Of a stretch of DNA of 51,090 bases, positions 44,511 to 51,090 are shown piece after piece. Each line of letters begins with the position of its first letter. The first letter of the stretch is position 1. The notes under the pieces are model-generated. The model saw only the letters and a list, made by a program, of their open reading frames with translations, was not told the DNA's origin and did not search any database. A program made the position numbers and the translations under genes. Source of the DNA: Hallella colorans (lineage in GTDB: Bacteria > Bacteroidota > Bacteroidia > Bacteroidales > Bacteroidaceae); NCBI RefSeq assembly GCF_003096815.1, contig NZ_QENY01000022.1, forward strand, positions 1 to 51,090, written 5' to 3'.

Positions 44511-46016
44511 ATGGCAAAACAAAATACAGCTGATATTGGATTTGAAAAGGAAATATGGAAAGCAGCAGATTTGCTTCGTGGCAATCTTGATGCTTCCGAA
44601 TACAAATCGGTAGTATTGGGATTGATTTTTCTAAAATACATCTCCGATAAGTTTGAAACCAAATATCAAGAATTAGTCAATAATAATGAAGGATTCGAGG
44701 AAGACCGCGATGAATATATGGCGGATAATATTTTCTTTGTCCCACAAGAAGCACGTTGGAGTGTAGTAGCAAAAGCAGCCCATACACCAGAAATAGGTAC
44801 GATAATCGACAATGCCATGCGTCTTATTGAAAAGGAGAATCTCCGTTTGAAAGGTATTCTGCCCAAAAATTTCGCCCGACCAGAATTAGACAAAAGGCGT
44901 TTGGGCGATGTGGTAGATTTATTTACCAATATTCAAATGAAAGAACATGGAGATTCCAAAGATATATTGGGACGCACATATGAATATTGTCTTTCTAAAT
45001 TTGCAGAAGCAGAAGGGAAATTAGCAGGAGAATTTTATACACCTGCTTGTATTGTTCAAACACTTGTCGAAGTACTGAAACCTTATCACGGACGAGTATA
45101 TGACCCTGCATGCGGATCTGGTGGTATGTTCGTACAGTCTGCCAAATTCATAGAAAGGCATCAAGGCAACATCAAAGATATTTCTGTATATGGTCAAGAC
45201 AGCAATCCAACGACATGGAAGATGGCTCAGATGAATCTTGCCATTCGAGGCATTGAGGCTGATCTGGGTAAGTTTAATGCAGATACATTCTTTGACGACC
45301 AGCATCCAACGTTGAAAGCCGATTTTATTTTGGCTAATCCACCATTCAACCTTAGCGATTGGGGAGCAGACAAGTTGCAAGACGACGTGCGTTGGAAATT
45401 TGGCATTCCACCATCTGGCAATGCCAACTTTGCATGGTTGCAACACATGATACATCATTTATCCCCCCAAGGGAAAATAGGTATGGTATTGGCAAATGGT
45501 TCTTTATCTTCACAGACAGGAGGTGAAGGAACTATTCGTGAGAATATCATCAAGGCCGATTTGATAGAAGGTATTGTTGCACTACCCTCACAGTTATTTT
45601 ATACAACAGGTATTCCTGTTTCTCTATGGTTCCTCAATCGTGAGAAGAAGCAGAAAGATAAAATTCTGTTTGTAGATGCAAGAAACATGGGAACAATGGT
45701 TACCCGCAAACTTCGTGAGCTCCAAGAGGCAGACATTAAAAAAATTGCAGACACTTTTGATAAATATAATGATGGTAAACTTGAGAATGAAAAAGGCTTC
45801 TGTGCAGTTGTAGCCCTTGACGATGTAGCAAAACAAGATCATATTCTTACGCCAGGACGCTATGTTGGCATAGCAGAACAGGAAGACGATGGTATTCCTT
45901 TTCAAGAGAAGATGGATAAACTCACAACCGAATTGTCCGATTTATTTGCTCAATCTCATGATTTGGAGGACGAGATACGAAAACAGTTGGCAAGCATAGG
46001 CTTCACAATCAAGTAA
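44511..46016 (+). CDS. hsdM: Type I restriction-modification methyltransferase subunit
   Basis: A 501-residue N6-adenine methyltransferase subunit. An N-terminal HsdM_N helical domain (ADIGFEKEIWKAADLLRG...) is followed by the catalytic domain with SAM motif DPACGSGGMF (198-207) and catalytic N276-P-P-F279. LKYISDKF and GEFYTPACIVQTL are also family-typical. It methylates the site recognised by HsdS. No HsdR restriction subunit is in the window; it may lie beyond the right edge. The next gene is a recombinase that probably rearranges the HsdS partners. Confidence 0.96.
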   Translation: MAKQNTADIGFEKEIWKAADLLRGNLDASEYKSVVLGLIFLKYISDKFETKYQELVNNNEGFEEDRDEYMADNIFFVPQEARWSVVAKAAHTPEIGTIIDNAMRLIEKENLRLKGILPKNFARPELDKRRLGDVVDLFTNIQMKEHGDSKDILGRTYEYCLSKFAEAEGKLAGEFYTPACIVQTLVEVLKPYHGRVYDPACGSGGMFVQSAKFIERHQGNIKDISVYGQDSNPTTWKMAQMNLAIRGIEADLGKFNADTFFDDQHPTLKADFILANPPFNLSDWGADKLQDDVRWKFGIPPSGNANFAWLQHMIHHLSPQGKIGMVLANGSLSSQTGGEGTIRENIIKADLIEGIVALPSQLFYTTGIPVSLWFLNREKKQKDKILFVDARNMGTMVTRKLRELQEADIKKIADTFDKYNDGKLENEKGFCAVVALDDVAKQDHILTPGRYVGIAEQEDDGIPFQEKMDKLTTELSDLFAQSHDLEDEIRKQLASIGFTIK

Positions 46017-46063
46017 ATGACTGCATGTTCTTCCATATTATCAATTCATTAATATAGAAGAAT

Positions 46064-47056
46064 ATGAAAGAAAAATTGATTTTAGAAATTAGCAATGCAA
46101 TGGCAGGTATATTAAGTGTAGAACAAATGGCACAGCTCAATGGTGTACTACTGCAAGTAATCAGTAACTACACTATTTCGGCAGACGATGAGCAGATGCA
46201 AGAGAATAATGCATCTAACGAACGTCTGTTAGAGATATTCTTGTCAGCTAAACAAGTTGAAGGTTGCACCACACCTACCATAAAATATTATGGTTCGACC
46301 ATCAATCAGCTTTTCAAGAAAATGCCTAAAAAAGTTACGAACTATACAACAGAGGATATTCGTGCTTATTTGGCTGTATTTCAACAGAAACACAAATCGA
46401 GTAAAGTTACAATAGACAATATCCGTCGTATCTTTTCATCTTTCTTTTCATGGTTAGAGGATGAGGATTACATCATTAAAAGTCCTGTACGTAGAATACA
46501 CAAGGTTAAGACAGGAACACAGATTAAGGAAGTCCTTACTGACGAAAATTTGGAACAACTGCGCGATAACTGTACAAGGGTACGAGATTTAGCCATGATA
46601 GACCTCTTGGCTTCTACTGGTATGCGTGTTGGAGAACTTGTAAAGCTCAATCGTGAGGATATAAACTTCAATGAGCGTGAGTGTATCGTTTTCGGTAAAG
46701 GCAACAAGGAACGTATCGTGTATTTCAATGCTCGTGCAAAGATACATCTACAGCAATACCTCGCAGAGCGGAAAGACAGAAACAAAGCATTGTTCGTGTC
46801 TCTCGCCAAACCACACAATCGACTGCAAATATCAGGGGTTGAGACAAGATTAAGAAAGATTGGGAAGCTTTCAAAGATTGTCCGTGTCCATCCACACAAG
46901 TTCCGTCGGACACTTGCGACTATGGCTATAGATAAAGGTATGCCCGTGGAGCAAGTGCAAAAACTCCTTGGGCATGTTAAAATTGACACAACCATGCACT
47001 ATGCAATGGTTAATCAAACAAACGTCAAACTCTCTCACCGCAAATTCATCAGTTAA
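46064..47056 (+). CDS. Tyrosine recombinase of the restriction locus (probable HsdS rearrangement enzyme)
   Basis: A 330-residue XerD-like recombinase. A SAM-like core-binding domain at about 55-145 precedes the catalytic domain with R188 (STGMRVGEL), H278-K-F-R281, H304 (LLGHVKI) and Y313. It lacks a long arm-binding domain, as do the enzymes that invert hsdS genes in Bacteroides and other Firmicutes/Bacteroidetes. It sits between hsdM and an hsdS half gene starting six bases on, and exact repeats inside the hsdS genes supply likely recombination sites. Confidence 0.9.
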   Translation: MKEKLILEISNAMAGILSVEQMAQLNGVLLQVISNYTISADDEQMQENNASNERLLEIFLSAKQVEGCTTPTIKYYGSTINQLFKKMPKKVTNYTTEDIRAYLAVFQQKHKSSKVTIDNIRRIFSSFFSWLEDEDYIIKSPVRRIHKVKTGTQIKEVLTDENLEQLRDNCTRVRDLAMIDLLASTGMRVGELVKLNREDINFNERECIVFGKGNKERIVYFNARAKIHLQQYLAERKDRNKALFVSLAKPHNRLQISGVETRLRKIGKLSKIVRVHPHKFRRTLATMAIDKGMPVEQVQKLLGHVKIDTTMHYAMVNQTNVKLSHRKFIS

Positions 47057-47062
47057 ATCAAA

Positions 47063-47719
47063 ATGCAAACAGCATATCACACATATAGCTCATATCAATC
47101 GCTATTTCATAAAAATAGGCGGATAAATGATAATTTAGAGCAACAGGCTCAGGCGTTGTTCAACGAAATGTTTCCCCATGTTACTGAAGGAGAAAATATG
47201 ATAGGGGATCTAATTATGCCTAAACGCGGAAAAGGACTCCTTTCCAAGAATGCAATAAAAGGAGATATACCAGTAGTCGCTGGGGGTATAGAACCTGCAA
47301 CATACCATAACCAAGCCAATACGACTGCTCCTGTTTTGACAATAGCAGCATCAGGAGCTAATGCTGGGTATATAAATTTATGGCATATTCCTGTTTGGGC
47401 CTCAGATTCTTCTTACATTGATGATTCGATAACTCCAAATGTATATTTTTGGTATATCATGCTAAAGAAAAGACAAAAGGAAATATTTGATGCACAAGTA
47501 GGTTCTGCGCAGCCACATATTTATCCTAAACATATAGCAGAACTGCCCATGAATGTTGTCTTTGTTGAAAAAATAGCAGAATATAATGAGATTGTAACAC
47601 CTATATTCGAGAAAAAAGGACAACTTTTTCTCGAAAGTAAGCGCTTAACATCACTTCGTGATACGCTTCTTCCCAAACTGATGTCTGGCGAGCTGAAAAT
47701 TAATGATATAAACAACTAA
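47063..47719 (+). CDS. hsdS: Half-length HsdS specificity cassette (TRD2 only)
   Basis: A 218-residue fragment. The first 17 residues (MQTAYHTYSSYQSLFHK) are unlike HsdS. NRRINDNLEQQAQALFNEMF then marks the central conserved helix, followed by one target recognition domain with the usual PKRGKGLLSKNAI...GDIPVVAGG phrase. It ends with the distal conserved helix (LTSLRDTLLPKLMSGELKIND). The first recognition domain is missing, so it cannot form a normal HsdS alone and probably is a silent cassette for exchange with the complete hsdS downstream. It shares exact sequence blocks with that gene. Confidence 0.85.
   Translation: MQTAYHTYSSYQSLFHKNRRINDNLEQQAQALFNEMFPHVTEGENMIGDLIMPKRGKGLLSKNAIKGDIPVVAGGIEPATYHNQANTTAPVLTIAASGANAGYINLWHIPVWASDSSYIDDSITPNVYFWYIMLKKRQKEIFDAQVGSAQPHIYPKHIAELPMNVVFVEKIAEYNEIVTPIFEKKGQLFLESKRLTSLRDTLLPKLMSGELKINDINN
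47120..47154 (+). repeat. 35-bp exact direct repeat, copy 1 (central HsdS helix)
   Basis: This block starts CGGATAAATGATAATTTAG and ends CAGGCTCAGGC. It is identical at 49117-49151, in the same orientation, and similarity continues for several bases with one mismatch. It encodes the central conserved region between recognition domains and is a likely crossover site. Confidence 0.9.
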
Positions 47720-47731
47720 ATTCCCATTTAT
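47699..47731 (+). repeat. 33-bp exact direct repeat, copy 1 (end of hsdS and spacer)
   Basis: The block beginning ATTAATGATATAAACAACTA and running through the hsdS stop into the spacer is identical at 49756-49788. In the second copy the last bases are part of the start of the Fic gene. It could be the outer crossover site of recognition-domain exchange. Confidence 0.9.
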
Positions 47732-47739
47732 AAAATAAT

Positions 47740-48597
47740 ATGAAATTATTTTCAGAAAGATACAATTACATAAAGGTAGCAGATGTGATTATAAGAGAAA
47801 AAATCACACCTGAGATTCAAAATGCAATCTGTTCATGCTATGATAAATTGAAAGAGGTCTTCATAGAAGCCGGGACATGCTATAGTGATACGCCCTATAT
47901 TGAGATGGAGAAATATCTGTGGACCTATTTTCTTAATCAACGTGAGGGAAACTTTTATGAAGGAAGAAGGTATCATATTGTTGCAACGCAATTTGTAGAG
48001 GATGAGAATAACCCTTGGTATAGAAAGTTGGACTTAATAGAATTCACCGCCAAATATTTGCATACTCTTGATACAAAATACGATAGGCGTATGTTTGTTT
48101 TCCATTCGTTTGTTGAGCAACTAAACTTCGAATTTAAACGATTAAATTTTGCATATAGGGTTGTTAATACAGAAATAGTCGAAATTACTTCGGATGAAGA
48201 ACTTGCAGCCGTAGAATCTTCTATGAAGGATTCTCCACACAATATAAGAATGCATTTGAGCAAAGCTTTGGAATTGTATGCTCAACGACCTACTGGGGAT
48301 TATCGAAATTCTATTAAAGAATCTATTTCTGCCGTTGAAGCGTATTGCCGTGAGGTTACAGGAGAGAAGACATTAGGCGAGGCTCTTAATAAAATTAATG
48401 GTAAAGGGTTGGTCATACCTCAAATTTTGAAAGTTGCATTTGAAAAGTTGTATGCATATACGAATCAACCTAATACAGGAATCCGACACGCTTTGATGGA
48501 TGAGACGGGCACTTATACTCCAGCTTCAGAAGAAGCATTGTTTATGTTGGTGTCATGCAGTTCTTTTATTAATTATCTAAATAAAAAACTGAAATAA
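47740..48597 (+). CDS. AbiJ-like abortive infection protein (AbiJ N-terminal domain plus HEPN-like C-terminus)
   Basis: A 285-residue protein inserted between two hsdS genes. The N-terminal part (about 1-150: FSERYNYIKVADVIIREKITPEIQNAICSCYDKL in parts) resembles the AbiJ_NTD4 domain. The C-terminal 120 residues (GDYRNSIKESISAVEAYCREVTG, then LGEALNKI, NTGIRHALMDETG, and EEALFMLVSCSSFINYL) look like the HEPN-like domain of the same proteins. HEPN domains are often RNases. AbiJ-type proteins stop phage infection by killing or arresting the cell. Family assignment is from motif memory, so moderate. Confidence 0.7.
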   Translation: MKLFSERYNYIKVADVIIREKITPEIQNAICSCYDKLKEVFIEAGTCYSDTPYIEMEKYLWTYFLNQREGNFYEGRRYHIVATQFVEDENNPWYRKLDLIEFTAKYLHTLDTKYDRRMFVFHSFVEQLNFEFKRLNFAYRVVNTEIVEITSDEELAAVESSMKDSPHNIRMHLSKALELYAQRPTGDYRNSIKESISAVEAYCREVTGEKTLGEALNKINGKGLVIPQILKVAFEKLYAYTNQPNTGIRHALMDETGTYTPASEEALFMLVSCSSFINYLNKKLK

Positions 48598-48603
48598 TTT
48601 CAT

Positions 48604-49776
48604 ATGGAAGAATACGATAGAATGGAAATACAGCATATTTGCTCTAATATATGTAGTGGCGGAACTCCTAAAAGTACCGTTGAAGAATATTATGGTGGGA
48701 TTATTCCTTGGCTAAACACCAAAGAGATTAACTTTAATCGTATCTATAAAACAGAAAAGACAATAACAGACGAAGGGTTAAATAATTCATCTGCCAAATG
48801 GATTCCTGCAAAATCTGTAATTGTCGCAATGTATGGAGCAACAGCGGGGAAAACCGCTATTACTCAAATTCCTTTGACAACTAACCAAGCATGCTGTAAT
48901 CTTACTATTGATTCTACAAAAGCGGATTATAGGTTTGTTTTTTATGCTTTATGTAATGATTACGCTTATCTGGCATCGCTTGCAAATGGTGGAGCACAGC
49001 AAAATCTGAATGCACAGCAAATAAGAGAATTTGAGATGCCTTATCCTTCTCTTGAAGAGCAGGAATGTATTGCTGACATCCTTTCTTCTATAGACAATAA
49101 AATCGATCTGAACCGCCGGATAAATGATAATTTAGAGCAACAGGCTCAGGCATTGTTCAATTATTATTTTATAGATACCCCAGAACTTTTAGGTGAGTTC
49201 TCTGTCGGGTCGTTGGCAGATGCCGCTAATTATGTGAATGGACTTGCGATGCAGAAGTATCGTCCAATTAATGGCGAGAAGGGGTTACCAGTATTAAAAA
49301 TAAAAGAATTGGGACAGGGCAGAATAGATTCTTCGTCCGATTTTTGTTCAAATGAAATTGATTCGTATTACAAGGTATATGATGGTGATGTTATATTCTC
49401 ATGGTCAGGTACTCTTATGGTGAAAATATGGTGTGGGGGAAAATGTGGACTTAACCAACATCTTTTCAAGGTTAGTTCAAAAACAACACCTAAATGGTTT
49501 TACTATTTTTGGACAAAACATCATTTAGATAATTTTATTAGAATTGCAAAGGATAAGGCTGTCACTATGGGGCATATTAAACGAGGAGAACTGGAAAAAG
49601 CAGAAGTTCTGTTCCCCAATAATAGTGTAATGAAGAAATTAGATACTTTAATGGCTCCATTTCTAGACCAGATTATTGAAAAAGAGTGCGAAATTAGAAA
49701 ACTAGCTCTATTGCGTGATACACTCCTTCCCAAGTTAATATCTGGTGAGCTGGTAATTAATGATATAAACAACTAA
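48604..49776 (+). CDS. hsdS: Type I restriction specificity subunit HsdS (full length)
   Basis: A 390-residue HsdS with two recognition domains. TRD1 (about 1-150) begins IQHICSNICSGGTPKSTVEEYYGG; its conserved helix is LEEQECIADILSSIDNKIDLNRRINDN-type at about 150-180. TRD2 (about 190-350) ends in LRKLALLRDTLLPKLISGELVIND-like residues. The two domains each read half of a bipartite DNA site and guide HsdM and HsdR. It starts six bases after the AbiJ-like gene. Its TRD2 differs from that in the half-length cassette although the flanking helices are near-identical, as expected for domain exchange. Confidence 0.93.
   Translation: MEEYDRMEIQHICSNICSGGTPKSTVEEYYGGIIPWLNTKEINFNRIYKTEKTITDEGLNNSSAKWIPAKSVIVAMYGATAGKTAITQIPLTTNQACCNLTIDSTKADYRFVFYALCNDYAYLASLANGGAQQNLNAQQIREFEMPYPSLEEQECIADILSSIDNKIDLNRRINDNLEQQAQALFNYYFIDTPELLGEFSVGSLADAANYVNGLAMQKYRPINGEKGLPVLKIKELGQGRIDSSSDFCSNEIDSYYKVYDGDVIFSWSGTLMVKIWCGGKCGLNQHLFKVSSKTTPKWFYYFWTKHHLDNFIRIAKDKAVTMGHIKRGELEKAEVLFPNNSVMKKLDTLMAPFLDQIIEKECEIRKLALLRDTLLPKLISGELVINDINN
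49117..49151 (+). repeat. 35-bp exact direct repeat, copy 2
   Basis: Identical to 47120-47154 and lies between TRD1 and TRD2 of the full-length hsdS, in the codons for the NRRINDNLEQQAQA helix. Confidence 0.9.
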
Positions 49777-49788
49777 ATTCCCATTTAT
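49756..49788 (+). repeat. 33-bp exact direct repeat, copy 2
   Basis: Identical to 47699-47731. It covers the last codons of the full-length hsdS, the spacer and the first two bases of the Fic gene start codon. Confidence 0.9.
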
Positions 49789-50680
49789 GGAAGAGAAGAA
49801 AGAACAACATAAGAAATCAATTCGCTTCTTCAACGACCGTGAAGTACGTGCCGTATGGGATGAAGAAAATAATTGTTGGTGGTTTTCTGCGACAGACATT
49901 GTGCGTGCCATTAATGATGAGCCAGACTACACCAAAGCAGGTAACTATTGGCGTTGGCTAAAACGTAAGTTAAAACAAGAAGGCATTGAACCCGTGAGTA
50001 CTACTCACAGGTTTAAATTTGAAGCACCAGATGGCAAGATGCGTATTGCAGATGTCCTTGATAGTGAAGGAGTGACTTTATTAGCAAAGCACTATCCTAA
50101 CAATCGAGCAAATGAGTTCCTTGATTGGTTTACATATAGTGATAATACATTAGATGGTCAAAGTCGAAAGAAAGCATATCTGTTATATGAAAGTGGTTTG
50201 CTGAAAAGTCTTGAGCCAGGCAGCATACAATGTTTACAACAGATTCATGCTTATCTCTTTGGAGGATTGTATGACTTTGCTGGACAAACCCGCACGAAGA
50301 ATATCTCAAAAGGAGGTTTTACCTTTGCTAATTGTATGCACTTCCCCGAAACTCTGCAAACAATAGAACGAATGCCCGAAACTACCTTTGATGAGATTAT
50401 GGATAAGTATGTAGAGATGAACGTAGCCCATCCTTTTATGGAGGGTAATGGTCGTAGCACTCGCATTTGGCTGGACCTAATGCTGAAGCGTTCTCTCAAA
50501 AGATGTGTGGATTGGAGTCAGATAGATAAAAATGATTATCTCAATGCCATGCGTGAGAGTGTATCTGACAGCACGCACATCAAATCTTTGGTATTGCCAG
50601 CTCTCACCACAAAGATTGACGACAGAGAAATGTTTATGAAGGGCATTGATTATTCATATTATTACGAACAAAACGATTAA
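49787..50680 (+). CDS. BRO-N and Fic domain fusion protein
   Basis: A 297-residue protein. Residues about 11-118 form a BRO-N/KilA-like domain (SIRFFNDREVRAVWDEENNCWWFSATDIVRAI in parts), which in phage proteins binds DNA. Residues about 130-280 form a Fic domain with the active-site loop H215-PFMEGNGR-223 intact. Fic proteins usually transfer AMP to target proteins. I see no clear (S/T)xxxE(G/N) inhibitory helix, and no separate small antitoxin gene adjoins it. It lies between two hsdS genes, a setting often seen for such Fic fusions, and may modify or regulate the restriction complex or act as a toxin. Confidence 0.88.
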   Translation: MEEKKEQHKKSIRFFNDREVRAVWDEENNCWWFSATDIVRAINDEPDYTKAGNYWRWLKRKLKQEGIEPVSTTHRFKFEAPDGKMRIADVLDSEGVTLLAKHYPNNRANEFLDWFTYSDNTLDGQSRKKAYLLYESGLLKSLEPGSIQCLQQIHAYLFGGLYDFAGQTRTKNISKGGFTFANCMHFPETLQTIERMPETTFDEIMDKYVEMNVAHPFMEGNGRSTRIWLDLMLKRSLKRCVDWSQIDKNDYLNAMRESVSDSTHIKSLVLPALTTKIDDREMFMKGIDYSYYYEQND

Positions 50681-50688
50681 CGCTCATT

Positions 50689-51012
50689 ATGGAAGAATGG
50701 AAAGAATATAGATTAGGAGAAGTTGTTAATATCTTAGACTATAAAAGAATTCCTTTATCTTCAGCAGAAAGGAAAACACGAGAAGGGGGATTTCCTTATT
50801 ATGGTGCACAAGGTATTATTGATTATATTGATGATTATATCTTCGATGGAACATATTTACTTATAGCAGAAGATGGAGAAAATCTCAAATCCAAAAAGCA
50901 AGATATAGCTCAATTAGCTCATGGAAAATATTGGGTTAATAATCATGCTCATATAGTAGAGAGTAATGGAATATGTGACATTAGATACTTGTGTTCATTA
51001 GTGTCCCGTTAA
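50689..51012 (+). pseudogene. hsdS: Truncated HsdS (first recognition domain) apparently cut by an insertion sequence
   Basis: The 107-residue frame reads as the start of an HsdS: EEWKEYRLGEVVNILDYKRIPLSSAERKTREGGFPYYGAQGIIDYIDD in parts, then DGTYLLIAEDGENLKS. It should continue for about 280 more residues, but stops soon after ICDIRYLC, where DNA resembling a mobile element end begins near 51000. The gene is therefore probably interrupted, unless the rest lies in another frame beyond the edge. It starts eight bases after the Fic gene and would be the third specificity gene of the locus. Confidence 0.7.
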
Positions 51013-51090
51013 AATAGGGACCAGTTAAATATTAATCAAATAACCCCGGAAAGAGGGGACAATCGAGTTCTTTGACATTATTGAAATCAG
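51001..51090. mobile_element. Probable end of an insertion sequence (continues past the window)
   Basis: At the point where the HsdS frame breaks, the sequence TGTCCCGTTAAAATAGGGAC begins, with self-complementary GTCCC and GGGAC. A second small palindrome (CCCC...GGGG) and a promoter-like TTCTTTGACATTATTGAAAT follow. This resembles the subterminal region of an insertion sequence. Family unknown; no transposase is visible in the remaining bases. Confidence 0.5.

Larger units (their letters stand above)
36560..51090. mobile_element. Integrative mobilizable element with restriction-defence cargo (right end outside window)
   Basis: From about 36.56 kb the base composition falls in GC. The genes are of mobile type: integrase, excisionase-like HTH proteins, VapE-like ATPase, primase-like protein, MobC, relaxase and accessory membrane protein, then type I modification, recombinase and defence genes. 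The left boundary should lie between the dnaK terminator and the 36.62 kb repeats. I cannot identify attL exactly because the opposite end is not in the window. No type IV secretion genes are present, so transfer would need a helper conjugative element. Confidence 0.8.

Noticed and set aside
1..51090. tRNA or rRNA genes
   Set aside because: I saw no cloverleaf-like segment or rRNA sequence anywhere, including beside the integrase where a tRNA attachment site might be expected.

Overview
The window looks like a chromosome segment of an anaerobic Bacteroidales bacterium, most likely Prevotella or a close relative. The signs are a SusC/SusD pair, many exported lipoproteins, RIC-like and imelysin-like proteins of Bacteroidetes type, a Kdo pathway operon, -7 boxes of the TAnnTTTG kind, and a Bacteroidales-type mobilizable element. 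Bases 1 to about 36.55 kb look like host chromosome of moderate GC. From about 36.56 kb to the right edge the DNA is visibly AT-richer and carries an integrated mobile element whose right end lies outside the window.

Host part. (1) 0.2-11.0 kb, minus strand: a run of eight genes for exported redox or metal handling. In order of transcription these are an outer-membrane porin-like protein, a permuted imelysin lipoprotein, a di-heme (DUF1111-type) lipoprotein, a second porin, a mono-heme lipoprotein, a ResB-CcsA cytochrome c assembly fusion, and two chorismatase/Rid-like paralogues. (2) 11.6-13.1 kb, divergent: an RIC/YtfE-like di-iron domain fused to a LuxR HTH, overlapping a LuxR protein with a degenerate receiver. 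An AATACCT motif recurs in the shared upstream region. (3) 13.5-23.5 kb, minus: SusC, SusD and a lipoprotein, then beyond a terminator-like hairpin a DUF4369-type lipoprotein, a large membrane protein and a beta-propeller lipoprotein with a heme motif. (4) 24.1-29.6 kb, minus: MscS channel, kdsA, kdsD and a phospholipase D/cardiolipin synthase-like gene, tightly spaced. (5) 29.9-36.5 kb: ridA, a PrsW-like protease, a metallophosphoesterase, decayed remnants of a trehalose-phosphatase gene and a GH15 gene, and dnaK.

Mobile part. An HTH/zinc-ribbon protein and a tyrosine integrase lie next to the dnaK terminator. They are followed by a membrane protein, an excisionase-like HTH protein, a VapE-like ATPase, a primase-like TOPRIM protein preceded by TACTAC repeats, an oriT-like hairpin, MobC, a relaxase and a membrane accessory protein. 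After a terminator comes a defence cargo: an XRE regulator, HsdM, a second tyrosine recombinase, a half-length HsdS, an AbiJ/HEPN-like protein, a full-length HsdS, a BRO-N/Fic fusion and a third HsdS that appears cut by an insertion sequence at the edge. Exact repeats in the two HsdS genes beside the recombinase suggest that specificity domains are exchanged.

The most interesting candidates are the imelysin/di-heme/CcsBA locus with its di-iron LuxR regulator, and the recombining type I restriction locus with its AbiJ and Fic passengers. All functional statements come from motif reading, without database searches.
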